Assembly: GCF_026745355.1 (NCBI RefSeq) | Contig: NC_079202.1 | Location: 39,888,543 to 39,952,542, forward strand | Source: Beta vulgaris subsp. vulgaris | Lineage: Eukaryota; Streptophyta; Magnoliopsida; Caryophyllales; Amaranthaceae | Reading direction: 5' to 3' | DNA: 64,000 nucleotides | Shown here: piece by piece, positions 50,811 to 62,409 of the stretch | Numbering within the stretch: position 1 is the stretch's first letter | Layout of the letters: the number at the start of each line of letters is the position of its first letter | Translations under genes and position numbers: made by a program | Notes under the pieces: model-generated | The model's database searches: none | Seen by the model: only the letters and a program-made list of their open reading frames with translations | Told to the model about the DNA's origin: nothing

Positions 50811-53330
50811 ATGGGAGAATCGTCCGAGTCGGTGACACCTCCGACCTCACCTCCCTACAATCGGTTCGAGGAGGTGAGGGGGATGGGAATAACGTTGGTG
50901 TCGACCTTAATAAGTTGCCCCGACCCCTCGGCCGTTCCGACGCGGTTCTGCTTCCGAGCCCCTCATCGTCACTAGAGGAAGAGGCCGAGGGCGTGTTCCC
51001 TTCCCTTGGGAAGTGTCCCTGGCCTTTTCTTCTAAAGCCAGTTACTTAGATAAATACCTTGCTGATGGTGTAGTGAGGGTGACGATGTCGGATAGCGAAG
51101 AAGTGTCAACCTCGGCCGACCGGAGTTTCATCCGGATCCGAAGGAGGACCGGGGTCTAAGTTTCCGCTCCCTGACTGATGAAGGCCCTTTGATGATCCGA
51201 GGGGGCAGGCTGCAAGGTTTCAGATAAGGGACCCCTATATGCTTGTCCGACCGAGGCCCATCAACTGTTCTCACCCCCCTCCGGGCTGTACCGCGTGTAT
51301 TACAAGTCTATGGAGATGGGGCTCCGGTTTCCACTGACTTCCTTTGTGAAGGAACTCCTCAACGCCTACAATCTGTGCATAAGTCAAATCTCTCCGAATT
51401 CTTGGGGAAGTATCATCGCTGTTCAGACCTTATGTGCTATGTTGAGCGTCCGACCGACGATTAGACTGTGGCGCAATATGTTCAAGCTGGTCGAGATGTC
51501 GGCCGGAGACAACGGTCCAGGTTGGTGGTATTTCCAGGCCCGACAGGGGTACAAGGTAGTGCTCGACCTGCCCACGTCTCAAAAGGGCTTTAGGAGGGAG
51601 TTTGCCTTCGTGTTTTTTGGAGGGGACTGGGGTATCCCCACAGTCCGACCGGATGTCGAGCCCAACCACGAACTTAATTTCAGGGTTCCTGAGATGTCCG
51701 AGGAAGAAGCCGTTGCGGCCATATACATGCAGACTGAGGCCCAAATTGTTCAAGGAGGGGAGGTGTACGTGGCCAGCAATTGGATTCCGAGTTGCCGCCT
51801 ATTCAAAAGCGAGCACCTTCTGTCGGCTGTTGGGCTGAGCCGGACATTCCCCCGGGGTAATCGGCCGAGGGGGTTACTTTACATGTTTTTCTTGTTTATG
51901 TTCACAGCATTATAACTATGTTTCCGCTTTGCAGCTTGTTCTTTGACGCGCCTCTTGGAATCCGACCCTGAAATGGCTGAGAAGTTGAACTACGCAGCAA
52001 TGAGGGCGGCCCAGCTCAAAGCCGAGTTGAAGGCAAAGAAAATCGGAGTTCCCAACCCTCCAAAGGTAGTCTTTTTCACTAATTCCGAGCTTGCCTCAAT
52101 ATTGCATTAGTTCTGATCTGACCTTCATGTTTTGATAGATCCGTCGAAGCCCAAGGCTTCGAAGAAAAGGAAGGAGCGGGATCCGCATAAGGTAGCCAAG
52201 ACCGAGAAGGCGCTGGCCAAGGCTCAGGACGAAAAGGCTAAAAAAGCCAAATCAGGCGAAGTCAATAGTCCCCGACCGGAGGAGCGGGCAGACAGGTCTG
52301 AGGGGACTCGGATTTCGGTCCACTCTGAGGATTTCCGATCGGTTCAGAGTCCTCAATATACGCCGGCCACTCCTCGCCCTCATGATGACCCGGAGGAGCT
52401 CAACCTTGCGTTGGCCAAACCGTTCGCCGAATTGGATGCCCACGGGCTCGACACCCGTTGGATGAATGCGGTCGAGTGCCTGTACAGTCCCACCGACCGG
52501 GAGTACATTGCGCAGTCCAGCGGCCCGGAGGAGACGAACGACCTCTTCCGTAGCTGGGTTGAGGTGAGCCCCTTTCGCTTTTAACTTCGCCATTTTTCTT
52601 TGTCAAGTACTGAATCTTTTTGTTATTGCAGTTTTCCGCTCGGCTGGTCAACGTGGCTCGGAATAAGGTGCATCTGGCCGACAAGGTCTCTGACTTGGAG
52701 GCACGAGGCAAGAAGCACTACGAGGAACTCCGCGCTGCTAAGGAGGGCCAAAGGATAGCTGAGGCCGACCTCGTCAACGCCAAACGCTGCATCGACCGTG
52801 ACCAGGAAGACTTTAAGGCCGAGCGGGCGCAGTGGGACTTGGCTAAGCAGAAGCTCATCACGGAGAGGGATGAAGCTGTGATCGCCAAGACGGCTGCTGA
52901 GGCCCGAGTTACGGAGGCGGAGGGCAAGATCACTGAGCTGCGGTTCCAACTGGCCGAGCTGGAAAAGGCTCCCAAGACCGAGGATCAATGGTTTGCGGGT
53001 TGGAAGGAGACCAAGGCCTGCGAACTGTTCGTCAATGAGGTCGGTTCAACTGCCCAGAAAATGGGGGTAGATGACGCCCTCAAACGGATGAAGGCGGCCT
53101 TGGAGAGATCGCATCCTTCTCTCTCTTGGTCCGAGGTCATGGGGAGCTATGAAGCTCTTTTGAAGGAGGAGGATCAGGCCATACTTTCCGAGCTGCAAAT
53201 CGCCCTCTCGGATGATGATGATGATGATGAGGATGCGGAGGCAGCTGAGGAGGATCAGGGCCAAGGGGTGGCCAGGTCTGAGGAGCACCATGGGAGTACT
53301 AATGATCAGACCGACGCCCCTGTAGCTTAG
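50811..53330 (+). CDS. Antisense spliced gene in Tat element
   Basis: A plus-strand gene inside a minus-strand retrotransposon, convergent to pol. Likely coding segments are 50811-51856 (interrupted by frameshifts and stops before about 51280), 51935-52065, 52139-52563 and 52632-53330, joined by short GT-AG introns. The part translated from 51280-51856 (SMEMGLRFPLTSFVKELLNA, then a WWYFQARQGY block) resembles the 'putative gypsy type transposon' family (Transposase_28) found in antisense frames of Tat elements. The last two segments are Lys/Glu/Ala-rich, with predicted coiled coil over much of 52650-52980 and an Asp-rich run (SDDDDDDEDAEAAEED) near the end. The 52065/52139 junction does not keep frame as drawn, so that splice site or an indel is wrong. 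The function of this family is not known to me, and the gene as assembled is probably not intact. Confidence 0.7.
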
Positions 53331-53570
53331 GCTTTGTTTTGACTTGTATTTTGCTTTTCTTTTTGCATTTAACCTTGGTAGTACCAAGGTTTTAGGATGT
53401 AATATTTTTCTAACTTAATGAAAGTCTCTTTTTATTTTATCCGAGCGCCTTTTATGATTGTCAATTGCAATTTTTGCTTCAAGTATAGATTCTCGAACTG
53501 GTTAAGTTTTGCTTGATAGTACTGGTCGGATTTAACTCGAACAACTTGTGATTGAAACTGGTTAAGTTTC

Positions 53571-53720
53571 GAAGACTATAGTTGATCGGGCTACATTCGA
53601 GCAACTAAAACTGGTTAAGTTTAATTTTGAACAATTGAAATGACTGAAGACTATAGTTGATCGGGCTACATTCGAGCAACTAAAACTGGTTAAGTTTAAT
53701 TTTGAACAATTGAAATGACT
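53571..53720. repeat. 75-bp tandem duplication
   Basis: Two direct copies with period 75 (GAAGACTATAGTTGATCGGG at 53571 and 53646), between the convergent 3' ends of the antisense gene and pol. Shorter echoes of ACTGGTTAAGT surround them. Confidence 0.9.
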
Positions 53721-53863
53721 GGCTAAGTCTTTTTATAACTTAGCAGATTGACTGGTTAAGTCTTTTTATAACATAGAAGATTGACTGGTTAAGTCTTACA
53801 AACCGAGTGACTACATGCCACGTCTGGCCAGTATCTCGGCTATATGCCCCTAATTGCAATTGA

Positions 53864-55160
53864 CTATACATAGTATTTCTTTAGATTATCCAGATTCCAT
53901 GGCCGAGCAAGTGGTATGCCTTCAGGATTCTCGAGCTGAAATGTACCAGGCTTGATGACTTTGGTTACCTTGTAAGGACCGTCCCAGTTGGCCCCTATTT
54001 GCCTTTCAGATGTGATAGCCCCGTAGCTTCGACCTTTCCTGACCACCCAATCTCCGAGCTGGATCGGCCTTGACTTGACTCGACGATTGAACTGCCGAGT
54101 TACTCTTTGCTTGTAGCGGATCGACCTTAACAATGAGTTGCCCCTTGTTTCTGGCAGCAGGTCGAGATGACAGGCTTTTCTTCTTCATTTTGCTCGAAGT
54201 CATAAGAAGGTGATCCGAGTGATGGGATACCGACCTCTACGGGTAGTACTGCCTCACTACCGTAGACTAGTCCGAACGGGGAGTGTCCCGTTGCTCCTTT
54301 ACGTTGTCCGAGCAGACCACAAGACTCCAGGCAGGTCGTCACCCAAGCCCCTTTTCGCTGCGTCAAGGGATTTTTTGATCCCCTTGAGCACTATCTTATT
54401 GCCGCTTCGGCTTGGCCGTTAGTTTGTGGTCGGGACACGGCAGAGAACCTGGTCTGTATTCCAAAACGAGCACAATATTCCCGAGTTGGTCCACTTAAAT
54501 TGCCGACCATTGTCCGAGACCAGGGCTCGGGGCACTCCAAACCTTGTGATTATGTTCCTCCAGATGAAGGCTTGGACCTTGTTTGTCAGTGATGAGGCAA
54601 GGGGTTCGGCTTCAGTCCACTTGGTGAAATAGTCTATGGCCACTATCAAGAACTTCCGCTGACCCGATGCTGGTGGGAAGGGCCGAGCAGGTCCATGCCC
54701 CATTTGTCAAACGGTAGAACTGCTTGAATGGGATTAGGGGGGTAGCTGGGGATCTGGGAATATCCGAATGGATTTGGCAAGATGGGCATCTTTTCACCAA
54801 TTCTTGCATCTGCCTTGAGGGTAGGCCAGTAATACCCAGCCCTTAGAGCTTTTCCCTGCTATGGTTCTCCCCCCTTGATGGCTGCTACACGCCCCTTGGT
54901 GTATTTCCCTTAGGATGTAATTTCCTTCTTCAGGGGTTACACACTTCAGCAATGGGTGCGTGTATGATTTCTTGTAGAGCTGCTCGTCATGCCATAAGAA
55001 CCAACCTGCTCGGTGCTTGATCCTTTCGGCTTCTTTGGCATCTGTTGGGAGGACTCCATCCCTTAAGTATCCGACCACCTCATCCATCCAAGTGGCCGTT
55101 CGGTCTAGAACAACTGTTCCTTGGCATTTATGCTGGGCTGGCGAAGCACCTCCCACATGA
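53864..55160 (-). pseudogene. Tat integrase region (frameshifted)
   Basis: Segments in different frames cover an integrase. A zinc-binding part is present (HQGACSSHQGG near 54880, then CPSCQIH near 54780). The catalytic core holds VAIDYFTKWTEAEPL and VSDNGRQF around 54500-54660. The C-terminal domain (NWDGPYKVTKVIKPGTFQLE, ending NLDNLKKYYV) stops at 53864. Integrase joins the element's cDNA to host DNA. At least three frame changes break the open frame, so the copy as assembled cannot make one polyprotein. Confidence 0.88.
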
Positions 55161-56128
55161 TAGTCCGAGGGGCTGACCCCTCTGCCGAACTAGCCATACG
55201 AGCCAGAGCGTCGGCTTGTTGATTCTCCGACCTGGGTATGTGGCTGATGCGGAAATGGGAGAGTTTTTTGATGAACTCTTGTGCCTTGGCCAGTACATTC
55301 TCATATTGTCCTCCTTGGCCTCGTACTCTCCCGAGACCTGACCGACTATAAGCTGGAGTCTGATCGGGCCTCAATGGCCGTGGCCCCTGCAAGAATGCAC
55401 AGCTGAAGTCCGAGGATGAGAGCCTCATATTCCGCTTCATTGTTCGACCCCAGGAACTCGAATTTGATTGCATACTCCATTTTTTCTCCGACCGGGGGCT
55501 TAAGCACTAGCCCCGCCCCACATCCTGACTTGGTGGAAGAACCATCCACGTATAGTTCCCACTCTTCATTCTGGCCGACCGGGGGCCGAGTTGTGCATTC
55601 AGTTAGAAAGTCCGCCAAGGCTTGAGCTTTGATGGCCCTTCTGGGCTCATATTCCAGGCCGAAATCAGCCAACTGGTCAGCCCAATCAGTCATCCGACTG
55701 GAGTGGTTCCTGCTTTCTATGACCTTGCGGAGAGGCTGTCCGGTAAGGACCTTGATTTGATGGGCTTGGAAGTATGGTTTCAGCTTTCTACTAGCCATGA
55801 CGAGGGCGAAGACCATCTTCTCCACCTCACTATATTTTGCTTCTGCCCCTCGGAAGGCATGGCTTATGAAGTAGACCGGGTGTTGCGTCCCTTCCCTTTC
55901 GGCTACCAGAACGCACTTAGGGCGTATTCGGATACGGCCAAGTATACAAACAATGTTTCCCCCGGCAAGGGGGACATGAGCTTGGGAAGAGTTGAAGATG
56001 AAGTTTGAGGGAGGCGAAGGCTTGCTCAGCTTCTTCGTCCCATCGAACTCTTTTCTCTTAAGGGCCTTGAAAAAGAATAGGCTCTTATCAGCCGACCGTG
56101 ATAGGAACCGTCCAGGGCAGCTAGACAT
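55160..56128 (-). pseudogene. Tat dual RNase H region
   Basis: The open frame 55346-56128 holds the retroviral-type RNase H region (YFISHAFRGAEAKYSEVEKM, then WADQLADFGLEYEPRR). After a linker comes a second RNase H of the archaeal-like class (ELYVDGSSTKSGCGAGLVL, NNEAEYEALILGL). Its last part continues in another frame, at about 55190-55300, with HIPRSENQQADALARMA. Two RNase H domains in tandem are diagnostic of the Tat lineage. One frame change interrupts the second domain. Confidence 0.88.
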
Positions 56129-56900
56129 CCGTTAGGCGCTGCACTTCCCTGACGTTCCGGGGGGATTTCATTTCCAGAACTGCCTTGATCTTGTCGGGGT
56201 TGGCCTCAATACCCCTTTCATCTACCAGAAATCCGAGGCACTTACCCCCTTTCACTCCGAAGACGCACTTTTTAGGATTGAGCATCATACGATACTTCCT
56301 CAGTGTGCTCAGCGTCTCCCTCAGGTCGTCTGGATGATCAGAGTGGGCCTTGCTTTTGACGATCATGTCGTCAACATACACCTCGATGTTCCGACCCAAC
56401 TGATCACTGAAAATTTTATTAACTGTCCGCTGGTAGGTGGCTCCGGCATTTTTCAGTCCGAATGGCATCATTTTATAGCAGTATACCCCTTGCGGGGTGG
56501 TGAAAGCGGTATGAATCCGATCTGTTCCGCCATGGGAATTTGTGTAGCCTGCATTAGCATCCATGAAGCTTAGAAGGGCATGACCAGCTGTCGAATCGAC
56601 TAACCTGTCTATTTTGGGCAGAGGATGGTTGTCTTTCGGACAGGCCTTGTTCAGGTCTGTAAATCCACGCACATGCGCCAAGCCCCGCTCGGCTTTTTCA
56701 CCATACTACATTAGCCAGCCATTCCGAGTACTGGCATTCCTCAATGAATCCTGCCTCGAGCATTTTTTGACCTCCACTGCGGCAGCTTTGCACCTTTCCG
56801 GACCTTGATGCCTTAGCTTTTGCTTGACGGCTTGTATCCCTCCTTAATGTTCAGCTCATGACACATAATTTTGGGGTCAAGCCGGCATCTCTGAGGCCTC
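56121..56900 (-). pseudogene. Tat reverse transcriptase region
   Basis: The frame 56121-56681 contains DLNKACPKDNHPLPKID, a palm segment FMDANAGY, MMPFGLKNAGATYQR and the catalytic YVDDMIVKSKAHSDHPDD. The usual upstream RT residues continue to about 56900 in other frames. RT copies the element RNA into DNA. The catalytic YVDD is present, but frame changes at both ends disconnect the domain from protease and RNase H. Confidence 0.9.
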
Positions 56901-56999
56901 ATAGGCGAACACGTCCTGTATTCCCTGAGCACTTGCACTACTTGTGCTCTTGTTTCTGGGTTTAGGGCCTTGCCCACTCTTACAGTCCGACCGGGTTCT

Positions 57000-57560
57000 G
57001 TCCCGATCTCTACTTCTTCGTCTTCCTCAGCTGGCTGAGGTCGTTCGTACTGTTTGGGGTTTTTGTTATGTACACCCCCAAGTTCCTTGGTGAACTTTCT
57101 TCCCTTTTTCTCTTCTTCGAGTCCTCTTGGACGTCGATCTCAGTTCTGCTCTTTAAGCTATTAACATAGCATTCTCGTCCAGCCTGTTGATCTCCCTGAA
57201 TTTTTCCGACCTTCCCCTCATCTGTTTCGAACTGCATGAGGAGTTGGTACGTGGAGATAGCAGCTTTTGTTTTGTTCAGAGTGGGTCGCCCCATTATTAT
57301 GTTGTATGGAGGGGGATGTCGACCACTAGAAAGTCGATCGGTAGGCTTCTGCCTTTGCCTTTCTCACCCATCCGAGTAGGGAGCTTTATCGATCCCACGG
57401 GTTGTACCGAGTTACCCCCGAAGCCTATGAGTGGCTGGTCGAGTGGTATGACATCCTCTTCGCTGTATTTCAGCTTTTTCAGGCATTCTAAGTTATGATG
57501 TCAGCGGACGACCCACTATCAACCAAGACTCGCCTACCCGGGAGTTGGCTACCTTGAGCT
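57000..57560 (-). pseudogene. Tat protease region
   Basis: The aspartic protease signature LVDSGSSADIIT is encoded at about 57495-57530, in a different frame from the upstream gag end. The conserved downstream block GRPTLNKTKAAISTYQLLMQF (shortened family form of the GRPWL motif) is at about 57225-57294 in yet another frame. The protease would cut the Gag-Pol polyprotein. Frame changes separate active site and C-terminal half. Confidence 0.8.
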
Positions 57561-59344
57561 CGATGACCAGGGGTTCATGGGGTACGCTGACTGGTCGACT
57601 GGATTCCCCGAAGGTCATCACAGGACAGTCCGACCGGCTTGGTTTGACCTCGAGTACTTGGTGCTTGAGGTTTTGGAGATGAGCTTTCCTGGCTCGGCCG
57701 GTTAGGCCCCCCGAAGCGAAGCCACCCGAGATGACCCCAATGTAGCCTTCAGTATCCCCACTATTGGACTGACCGACCTTCTGCTTCCCCTTCTCTTCAC
57801 TCGTGTGCTTGAGGTAGCGGTTCAGCTTCCCCTGGTCAGCTAGATTGTCCAACCCCTTCTTCAGCTCCCTGCAATCTTTTGTGGTATGACCACATTCCCG
57901 GTGGTACTCGCACCACTGGCTTTTGTCCCTCCGGTAAGCTGAGGTCCGGATGGGTTGGGGATTGGGCAGCATGGACTTGTGCTTGATGTCCAGGTATATT
58001 TCTCTTCTTTTTTATTGAAACGAGGGTCGTTTCCATGATCAGTGAACCTATCCGACCTACCGCCCGTTTTCTGCTGTTTGGGCTGATCTCTGTTTTCCTT
58101 CTTCCTTTCTCTTCTTACTTCCCTCTTCCGAGTGGCGGCAAATATCCGCCGCTTGGATAAATCTTTGAGCCTTTGCCATGGCCTCTGAGAAGGTTTTGAC
58201 CTCACTCTCGGCCAATGTCCATCTTAGCCGGCCAGGTTGTAATCCGGACATGAGAGCAGCAAAGGCCACAGCATCCTGCAGGTCGGATACCTTCAGAGAT
58301 TCCTCATTGAATCTTTTTATGTAGTCGGCTAGACTTTCATTCTTTTCTTGTTTGACCCCCATGAGGTTAAGCTAGTTTTCTTTTGCCTCTTTCCGGCCAC
58401 GAACTGATGAGTAAACATGTTTCAGCACGAGAAGTCGGTGATGATTCCCGCCGGTAACTCTTGGAACCAATTCAGCGCGAGCCCTTTAGTGTGGTGGGAA
58501 GAACCGACACCAGGTGGCCTCGCAGCTGGTCTGCACGCTCATCTGAGCCTTGTAGTGGCCATGTGATCTTCCGGGTCGGTTAGGCCCGCGAATGGTCAAT
58601 TAGTGGTGTTTGACTTCCCTTGGGTCTGGTGCCAATATCTCTCGGCTGAACGGAGTCATGAACTTCAAGCTCCCGTTTCCTAGCCTTAGGGGTTTGGATT
58701 GAGCGGAGTCGCCGTGTCCTTCCGCTGAGCCGCTTTCGGTCTAGGACTGACGAGCATCATACCCTTGACTCCGTCGTTTCTCGTTAAGGAAATCCCGAGT
58801 ATCTCCGGCTTGCGACCAGGATTCCCCCTTGGCGATCGGAGACATGGTCTCCTCCCTTCGGAGAGCGGCTTCCCGAGGGCCGACCTCTCGCCCAGAGGGG
58901 CGTTCATCTTGCCGGAGGGGGCCTTTGAGACCGAGTTCTCTCCTAGCAGCTGACCTTTGCCGGTTAGGCTGGTCATGAAGGGAGCGAGGGTTTCGCTCTT
59001 CCCTATGAGAGGGCCTCTGGATTGTCCTCACGTTGCTGGAGGTTGAGCTGGTTTGCCCTTGCCCTTGCTGGAGAGTGGTCAGCATCTGCATAATGCTTTG
59101 TTGCAAGGTTTGTTGCAGCTGAGCTGCTATGAGTGCAATGTCAGCTGTGAGTAGAGGTTGGGGGTCAGCGCTGTATTTCTCGAGAGGGAGAAGGCTGAAG
59201 TTCCTGAGAGAGCTCCAGGTTAGGGTCCAGTGTATGAACCGATGGGGATCTAGTTCGTGCTGACCTCCTTGGTTGGGGTGAGGGTTCCCTCTCAGTTTGT
59301 TGAGGTTGGGTAGATCTGTTACGGGCGTTCTTGGAAGGTGCCAT
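57493..59344 (-). pseudogene. Tat gag region (frameshifted)
   Basis: Starts at the ATG at 59344 (MAPSKNARNRSTQPQQ), about 100 bp inside the primer site. It continues through a Gln-rich segment (LQQTLQQSIMQMLTTLQQG), a retrotransposon gag domain spread over frames at about 58140-58700 (ADYIKRFNEESLKVSDLQD) and a zinc-knuckle-like block (CEYHRECGHTTKDC, about 57870-57910). Gag forms the particle that packages element RNA. Frames change near 59140, 58400-58680 and 58050, so the copy is broken as assembled. Confidence 0.85.
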
Positions 59345-59421
59345 GGCTGACTAGCACTAGATTAAGTCCTGCTGACAGCAAGAGAGTCTTTCAAATGGTG
59401 GCGAAGTAACTTTTTGTACTA

Positions 59422-59440
59422 TCCCCACAGACGGCGCCAA
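59422..59440 (-). promoter_or_regulatory. Primer-binding site of Tat element
   Basis: On the minus strand, TTGGCGCCGTCTGTGGGGA begins two bases inside the 5' LTR. It has the TGGCGCC start shared by many plant Ty3 elements. I do not assign the tRNA. Confidence 0.8.
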
Positions 59441-59442
59441 AC

Positions 59443-59843
59443 TGTTTCAGTCTAGAAATTAAGGTTAATGGTCTGTGCTGAACAAGTCCTTAGGTCCGAG
59501 CTGAGCTGGTTATCAGTTCACCGGAAACCTGCAAAACACAAAAAAACTACCCCGGGGGTTGTTCCGGGATCGCCCCTCCGACGCTCAAGTCAGTTGATGA
59601 TTGAGGTAGAGAGAGAATCTAGAGTGAGAAGCTCAAGTTAGTTATGAGTATTCAAACCTTTGCATTGATGGGACAGAGGTATTTATAGTGGTGAGAATTT
59701 ACATAAAGTGGTGTGCTGGACATGACAGCTCACTTGGGGATTGGTGATGCCTTTTCATAGGATGATTCTGGTGGGACCCACAATCCTTAGGTGGCAGTGC
59801 CATGTGGCATGATTTCCTTGGAGGGGTTTAGTGGGCCCAAACA
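59443..59843 (-). repeat. 5' LTR of Tat element
   Basis: 401 bp, same ends as the 3' LTR. The TATAAATA promoter box is at 59680-59687 on the minus strand, so transcription of gag-pol should start just below it and run left. Confidence 0.93.
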
Positions 59844-59848
59844 CGTAG

Positions 59849-59915
59849 TATAGGATTTGATCTCGAGACCTCAAGTACATATACTAAAGTCTTAACCACT
59901 AGGCTAAGTTGTACT
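59849..59915 (-). mobile_element. SINE-like tRNA-derived sequence (interrupted)
   Basis: On the minus strand, TAGCCTAGTGGTTAAG (about 59892-59907) resembles box A and GGTCTCGAGATCAAATCC (about 59853-59870) resembles box B. Across the Tat insertion, the sequence at 48270-48288 begins with a T-run that would be the A-tail of this element on the minus strand. The Tat element therefore probably landed inside it. No flanking duplication was found. Confidence 0.5.
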
Positions 59916-60336
59916 TAGTGTTATTATCATAAAGTATTATATTAATAAATGAATTTGTTTCTTATCCTGGACATAACACGGGCCTAATAACTATTGTGAT
60001 CTTAAAAGGTGGTAAACATCAAAAAAATCTAATATTAATAGTAACATCAAAAAGTATTAAAAAAACTAACTAAAGAGTGTAATATTTATGGTGAATATTT
60101 GATGAGCGTTGTGATTTTTTATTTGCATTACTAGTGTAAAGAGTAATGTTTTCCAAAAAGGACTAAGTCGAGACAGGATATGTTATCTTGTTTTGGAAGA
60201 ATATTCAATAACTCTCCTTTTAAACAATGATCTAGGTTATGTTATTTATTTATTTAAAAATACATATATTTTGTATGCATATTTTGTGAGTAGTAGTTCA
60301 ATTTAATTGTATTTGGTAATATATGTTTTTAGGCAT

Positions 60337-60835
60337 ATGATGGTGAGTAGTGCTTTAATAAAAAAAAATTATAAATTGATATTATCTGATAGTGTATGTT
60401 TGTATCTTTAATTATTTATTATCCCAACTGATTGTGCTCCCCAAAAAATTTAAAAAATGAATATTCTCTAATTAAGTTATTTCTTAATTTTTTTATGACT
60501 TGTTAATACATGCTGTTTGAAATTGTTATTGCAACTAAGAGTTTAGATAGTAAGAATCTTGTGACTCTTTGTTTTTATAATTGTTTGAAAATTGATTTAG
60601 TCATCAGTTTATATTTTCAATTGTGAGCTTACTCTTTTTACACATTTTTATGTATTTCTTTTTGATAATGTAAAAATTTCTTTACTACCCATATTTTTAA
60701 ATAAAGAAAGAATTAAGAAAATCTTTTCTTTATTAATTTTTGTGAGATTATATAAAAGTATATTCAAAAGAGAACACCATAGCTCCCCCATTGGCTTATA
60801 TAATAGACTAGCTTTCAATGCACGCGATGTGTGCG
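60337..60835. repeat. Dispersed repeat, copy 2
   Basis: A direct-orientation homolog of 47330-47815, roughly four-fifths identical by eye. It ends at TTATATAATAGACTAG and a hairpin GCACGCGATGTGTGC. No open frame of interest: the 84- to 94-codon frames here are AT-rich chance frames. Confidence 0.7.
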
Positions 60836-61149
60836 ACAATATTTCCCCCAAAATCAAACCACTACTCCCCCAATTTACAATATCCATATTTCTGAATTTC
60901 ACACAATATTTTTTTTCAATCTCTATTCAATTGAACATCATCTTCATCAATTTCCCCCAATTCGAACCACACACTCGATTTTTTTTCTCCCTCTCTATTC
61001 AATTGAGACCGTCGATTATTAGCTGAGGATTATCTCAAGCAAGTTGCTGAGTTGGCTTTGGTGGTCATGGAATCGATTTTCGCTTAGCCCGTCATGGATC
61101 GCCGAGCTTGCATGGCCAAGCTCTGCAGTTTATGTTGAAATTGACACAA

Positions 61150-61440
61150 TTTTTTTATTTTAATATATGGGTTTAAGTTTTTTTTTTTTATTTCCCCAAA
61201 TTCGAGTTCTCATATTATGTCCCAATTTTTTAAAATATTTGGACATGAATATTAAAGTTATATTAACGAAATTTGATTTTTTGATTTTAATATATGGGTT
61301 TAAGTATTTTTTTCTCAAATTCTTTTTAATATATGGGCACAAAAATAATTTGAGGTCTCATACTTTGTCTCAATTTTTTTTTATATCCAAGGCACGAATA
61401 TTGAAGTCATTTTTGACGAATTTATTTTTTTCGACCATTT
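61150..61440. repeat. Degenerate direct repeat, about 125 bp
   Basis: TTTTAATATATGGGTTTAAG at 61158 and 61281 begins two diverged copies containing CTCATA-CTTTGTC/TATGTC and GAATATTAAAG/GAATATTGAAG. Sequence from 60836 to 61689 otherwise shows no gene. Confidence 0.6.
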
Positions 61441-61689
61441 ATGATGTAATTTTAATTTGAATTTCAACTATCTTCGAATTAAATTTTACATAAACTGTAA
61501 TTTAAGTTAAATTTTTTTGTAGAGAAAATATAATACAACACATATTCGTAAGAGTTACTGTAATTTGAGTTTAATTTTACTCGAACATAGTACATATTTT
61601 TAAGATTTACTGAACATAGAACATCACACATAATTTTATTTTCAATAAAGAATTGCGTACATGTGATATGAATGCACAACTAGGGTAGT

Positions 61690-62409
61690 TGAACACTCAA
61701 GAATTTCGAACAACACAAAGAATTTCGGATATGAAAACTAAAATAAACACTCCTGAATATTTTAGTCAACTCTTAATCTCACTCAAACCACTCCTGGAAT
61801 TAAGTAGATTAAACACTAGTTAATTAACAATACTGAAAATTAATTAGTGGTCGAAAATAATTGCAAGGCACAATTAAAATCAATAATAAAGTTTTTGTCT
61901 AAATCATTCATGCTCTTGTAAGGTAGCATGACATGTTTATTTATAATGACAAGAATCAACTTGCCCTCCAATCAACCTAGCCATTCGGCCAACATAGAGA
62001 AAATTAGGAAAGTATTCTCCCTTGATTCTAGCCTAGAATCTAGCTAGAACTTAAGGAAACAAAAGCTTAAGGAAAGATAGCAAATCTTTCCTTAATTACA
62101 TGGATATCACACGCTTAACTAGTCTTCCAAGTTAAGGCACCTCTTTCCTAAACTACGACCATGATATTAAGACTAAGGAATCCGAAATCATCCTAGTATT
62201 TTCGGACTTATTGAAGTTTTAACAACTCAACTACTTTAACTAACATTTTAACTAATAATGACACTAAGCTAAAATGTTAACTAGTTTCTTCTTCAAGCCA
62301 AGTAACACATGATACAACTGCATTGTTGTAGCTCTTCAAAGTGAATCCCATGTGTTCCATAAGAAGTGAAATTGGCTCTACTTGACTTGATGCCTTTGGA
62401 TCCGCATCA
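61690..62409 (-). mobile_element. 3' LTR of truncated Ty3 element
   Basis: On the minus strand the LTR runs from TGATGCGGATCC (62409) to GAGTGTTCA (61690), about 720 bp. A purine tract (GAAGAAGGGGAGAA) precedes it and a TATAAATA box sits at about 61939-61946. The other LTR is beyond the window, so the ends are judged from TG...CA, the purine tract and the pol terminus only. Confidence 0.65.

Larger units (their letters stand above)
48294..59843 (-). mobile_element. Complete Tat-lineage Ty3 retrotransposon
   Basis: 11,550 bp in minus orientation with the target duplication CGTAG at 48289-48293 and 59844-59848. The LTRs are 405 bp (48294-48698) and 401 bp (59443-59843). Order on the minus strand is 5' LTR, primer site, gag, protease, reverse transcriptase, RNase H, a second RNase H, integrase, a long 3' region, purine tract, 3' LTR. 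Two RNase H domains and a long region after integrase holding an antisense gene are marks of the Tat lineage of plant Ty3 elements. The LTRs are very similar, so insertion is recent, yet gag and pol are broken by frameshifts. Confidence 0.95.

Noticed and set aside
50529..50975. 148-codon frame taken as the start of the antisense gene
   Set aside because: It begins upstream of the TATA box. The internal ATG at 50811, after the leader, is the better start.
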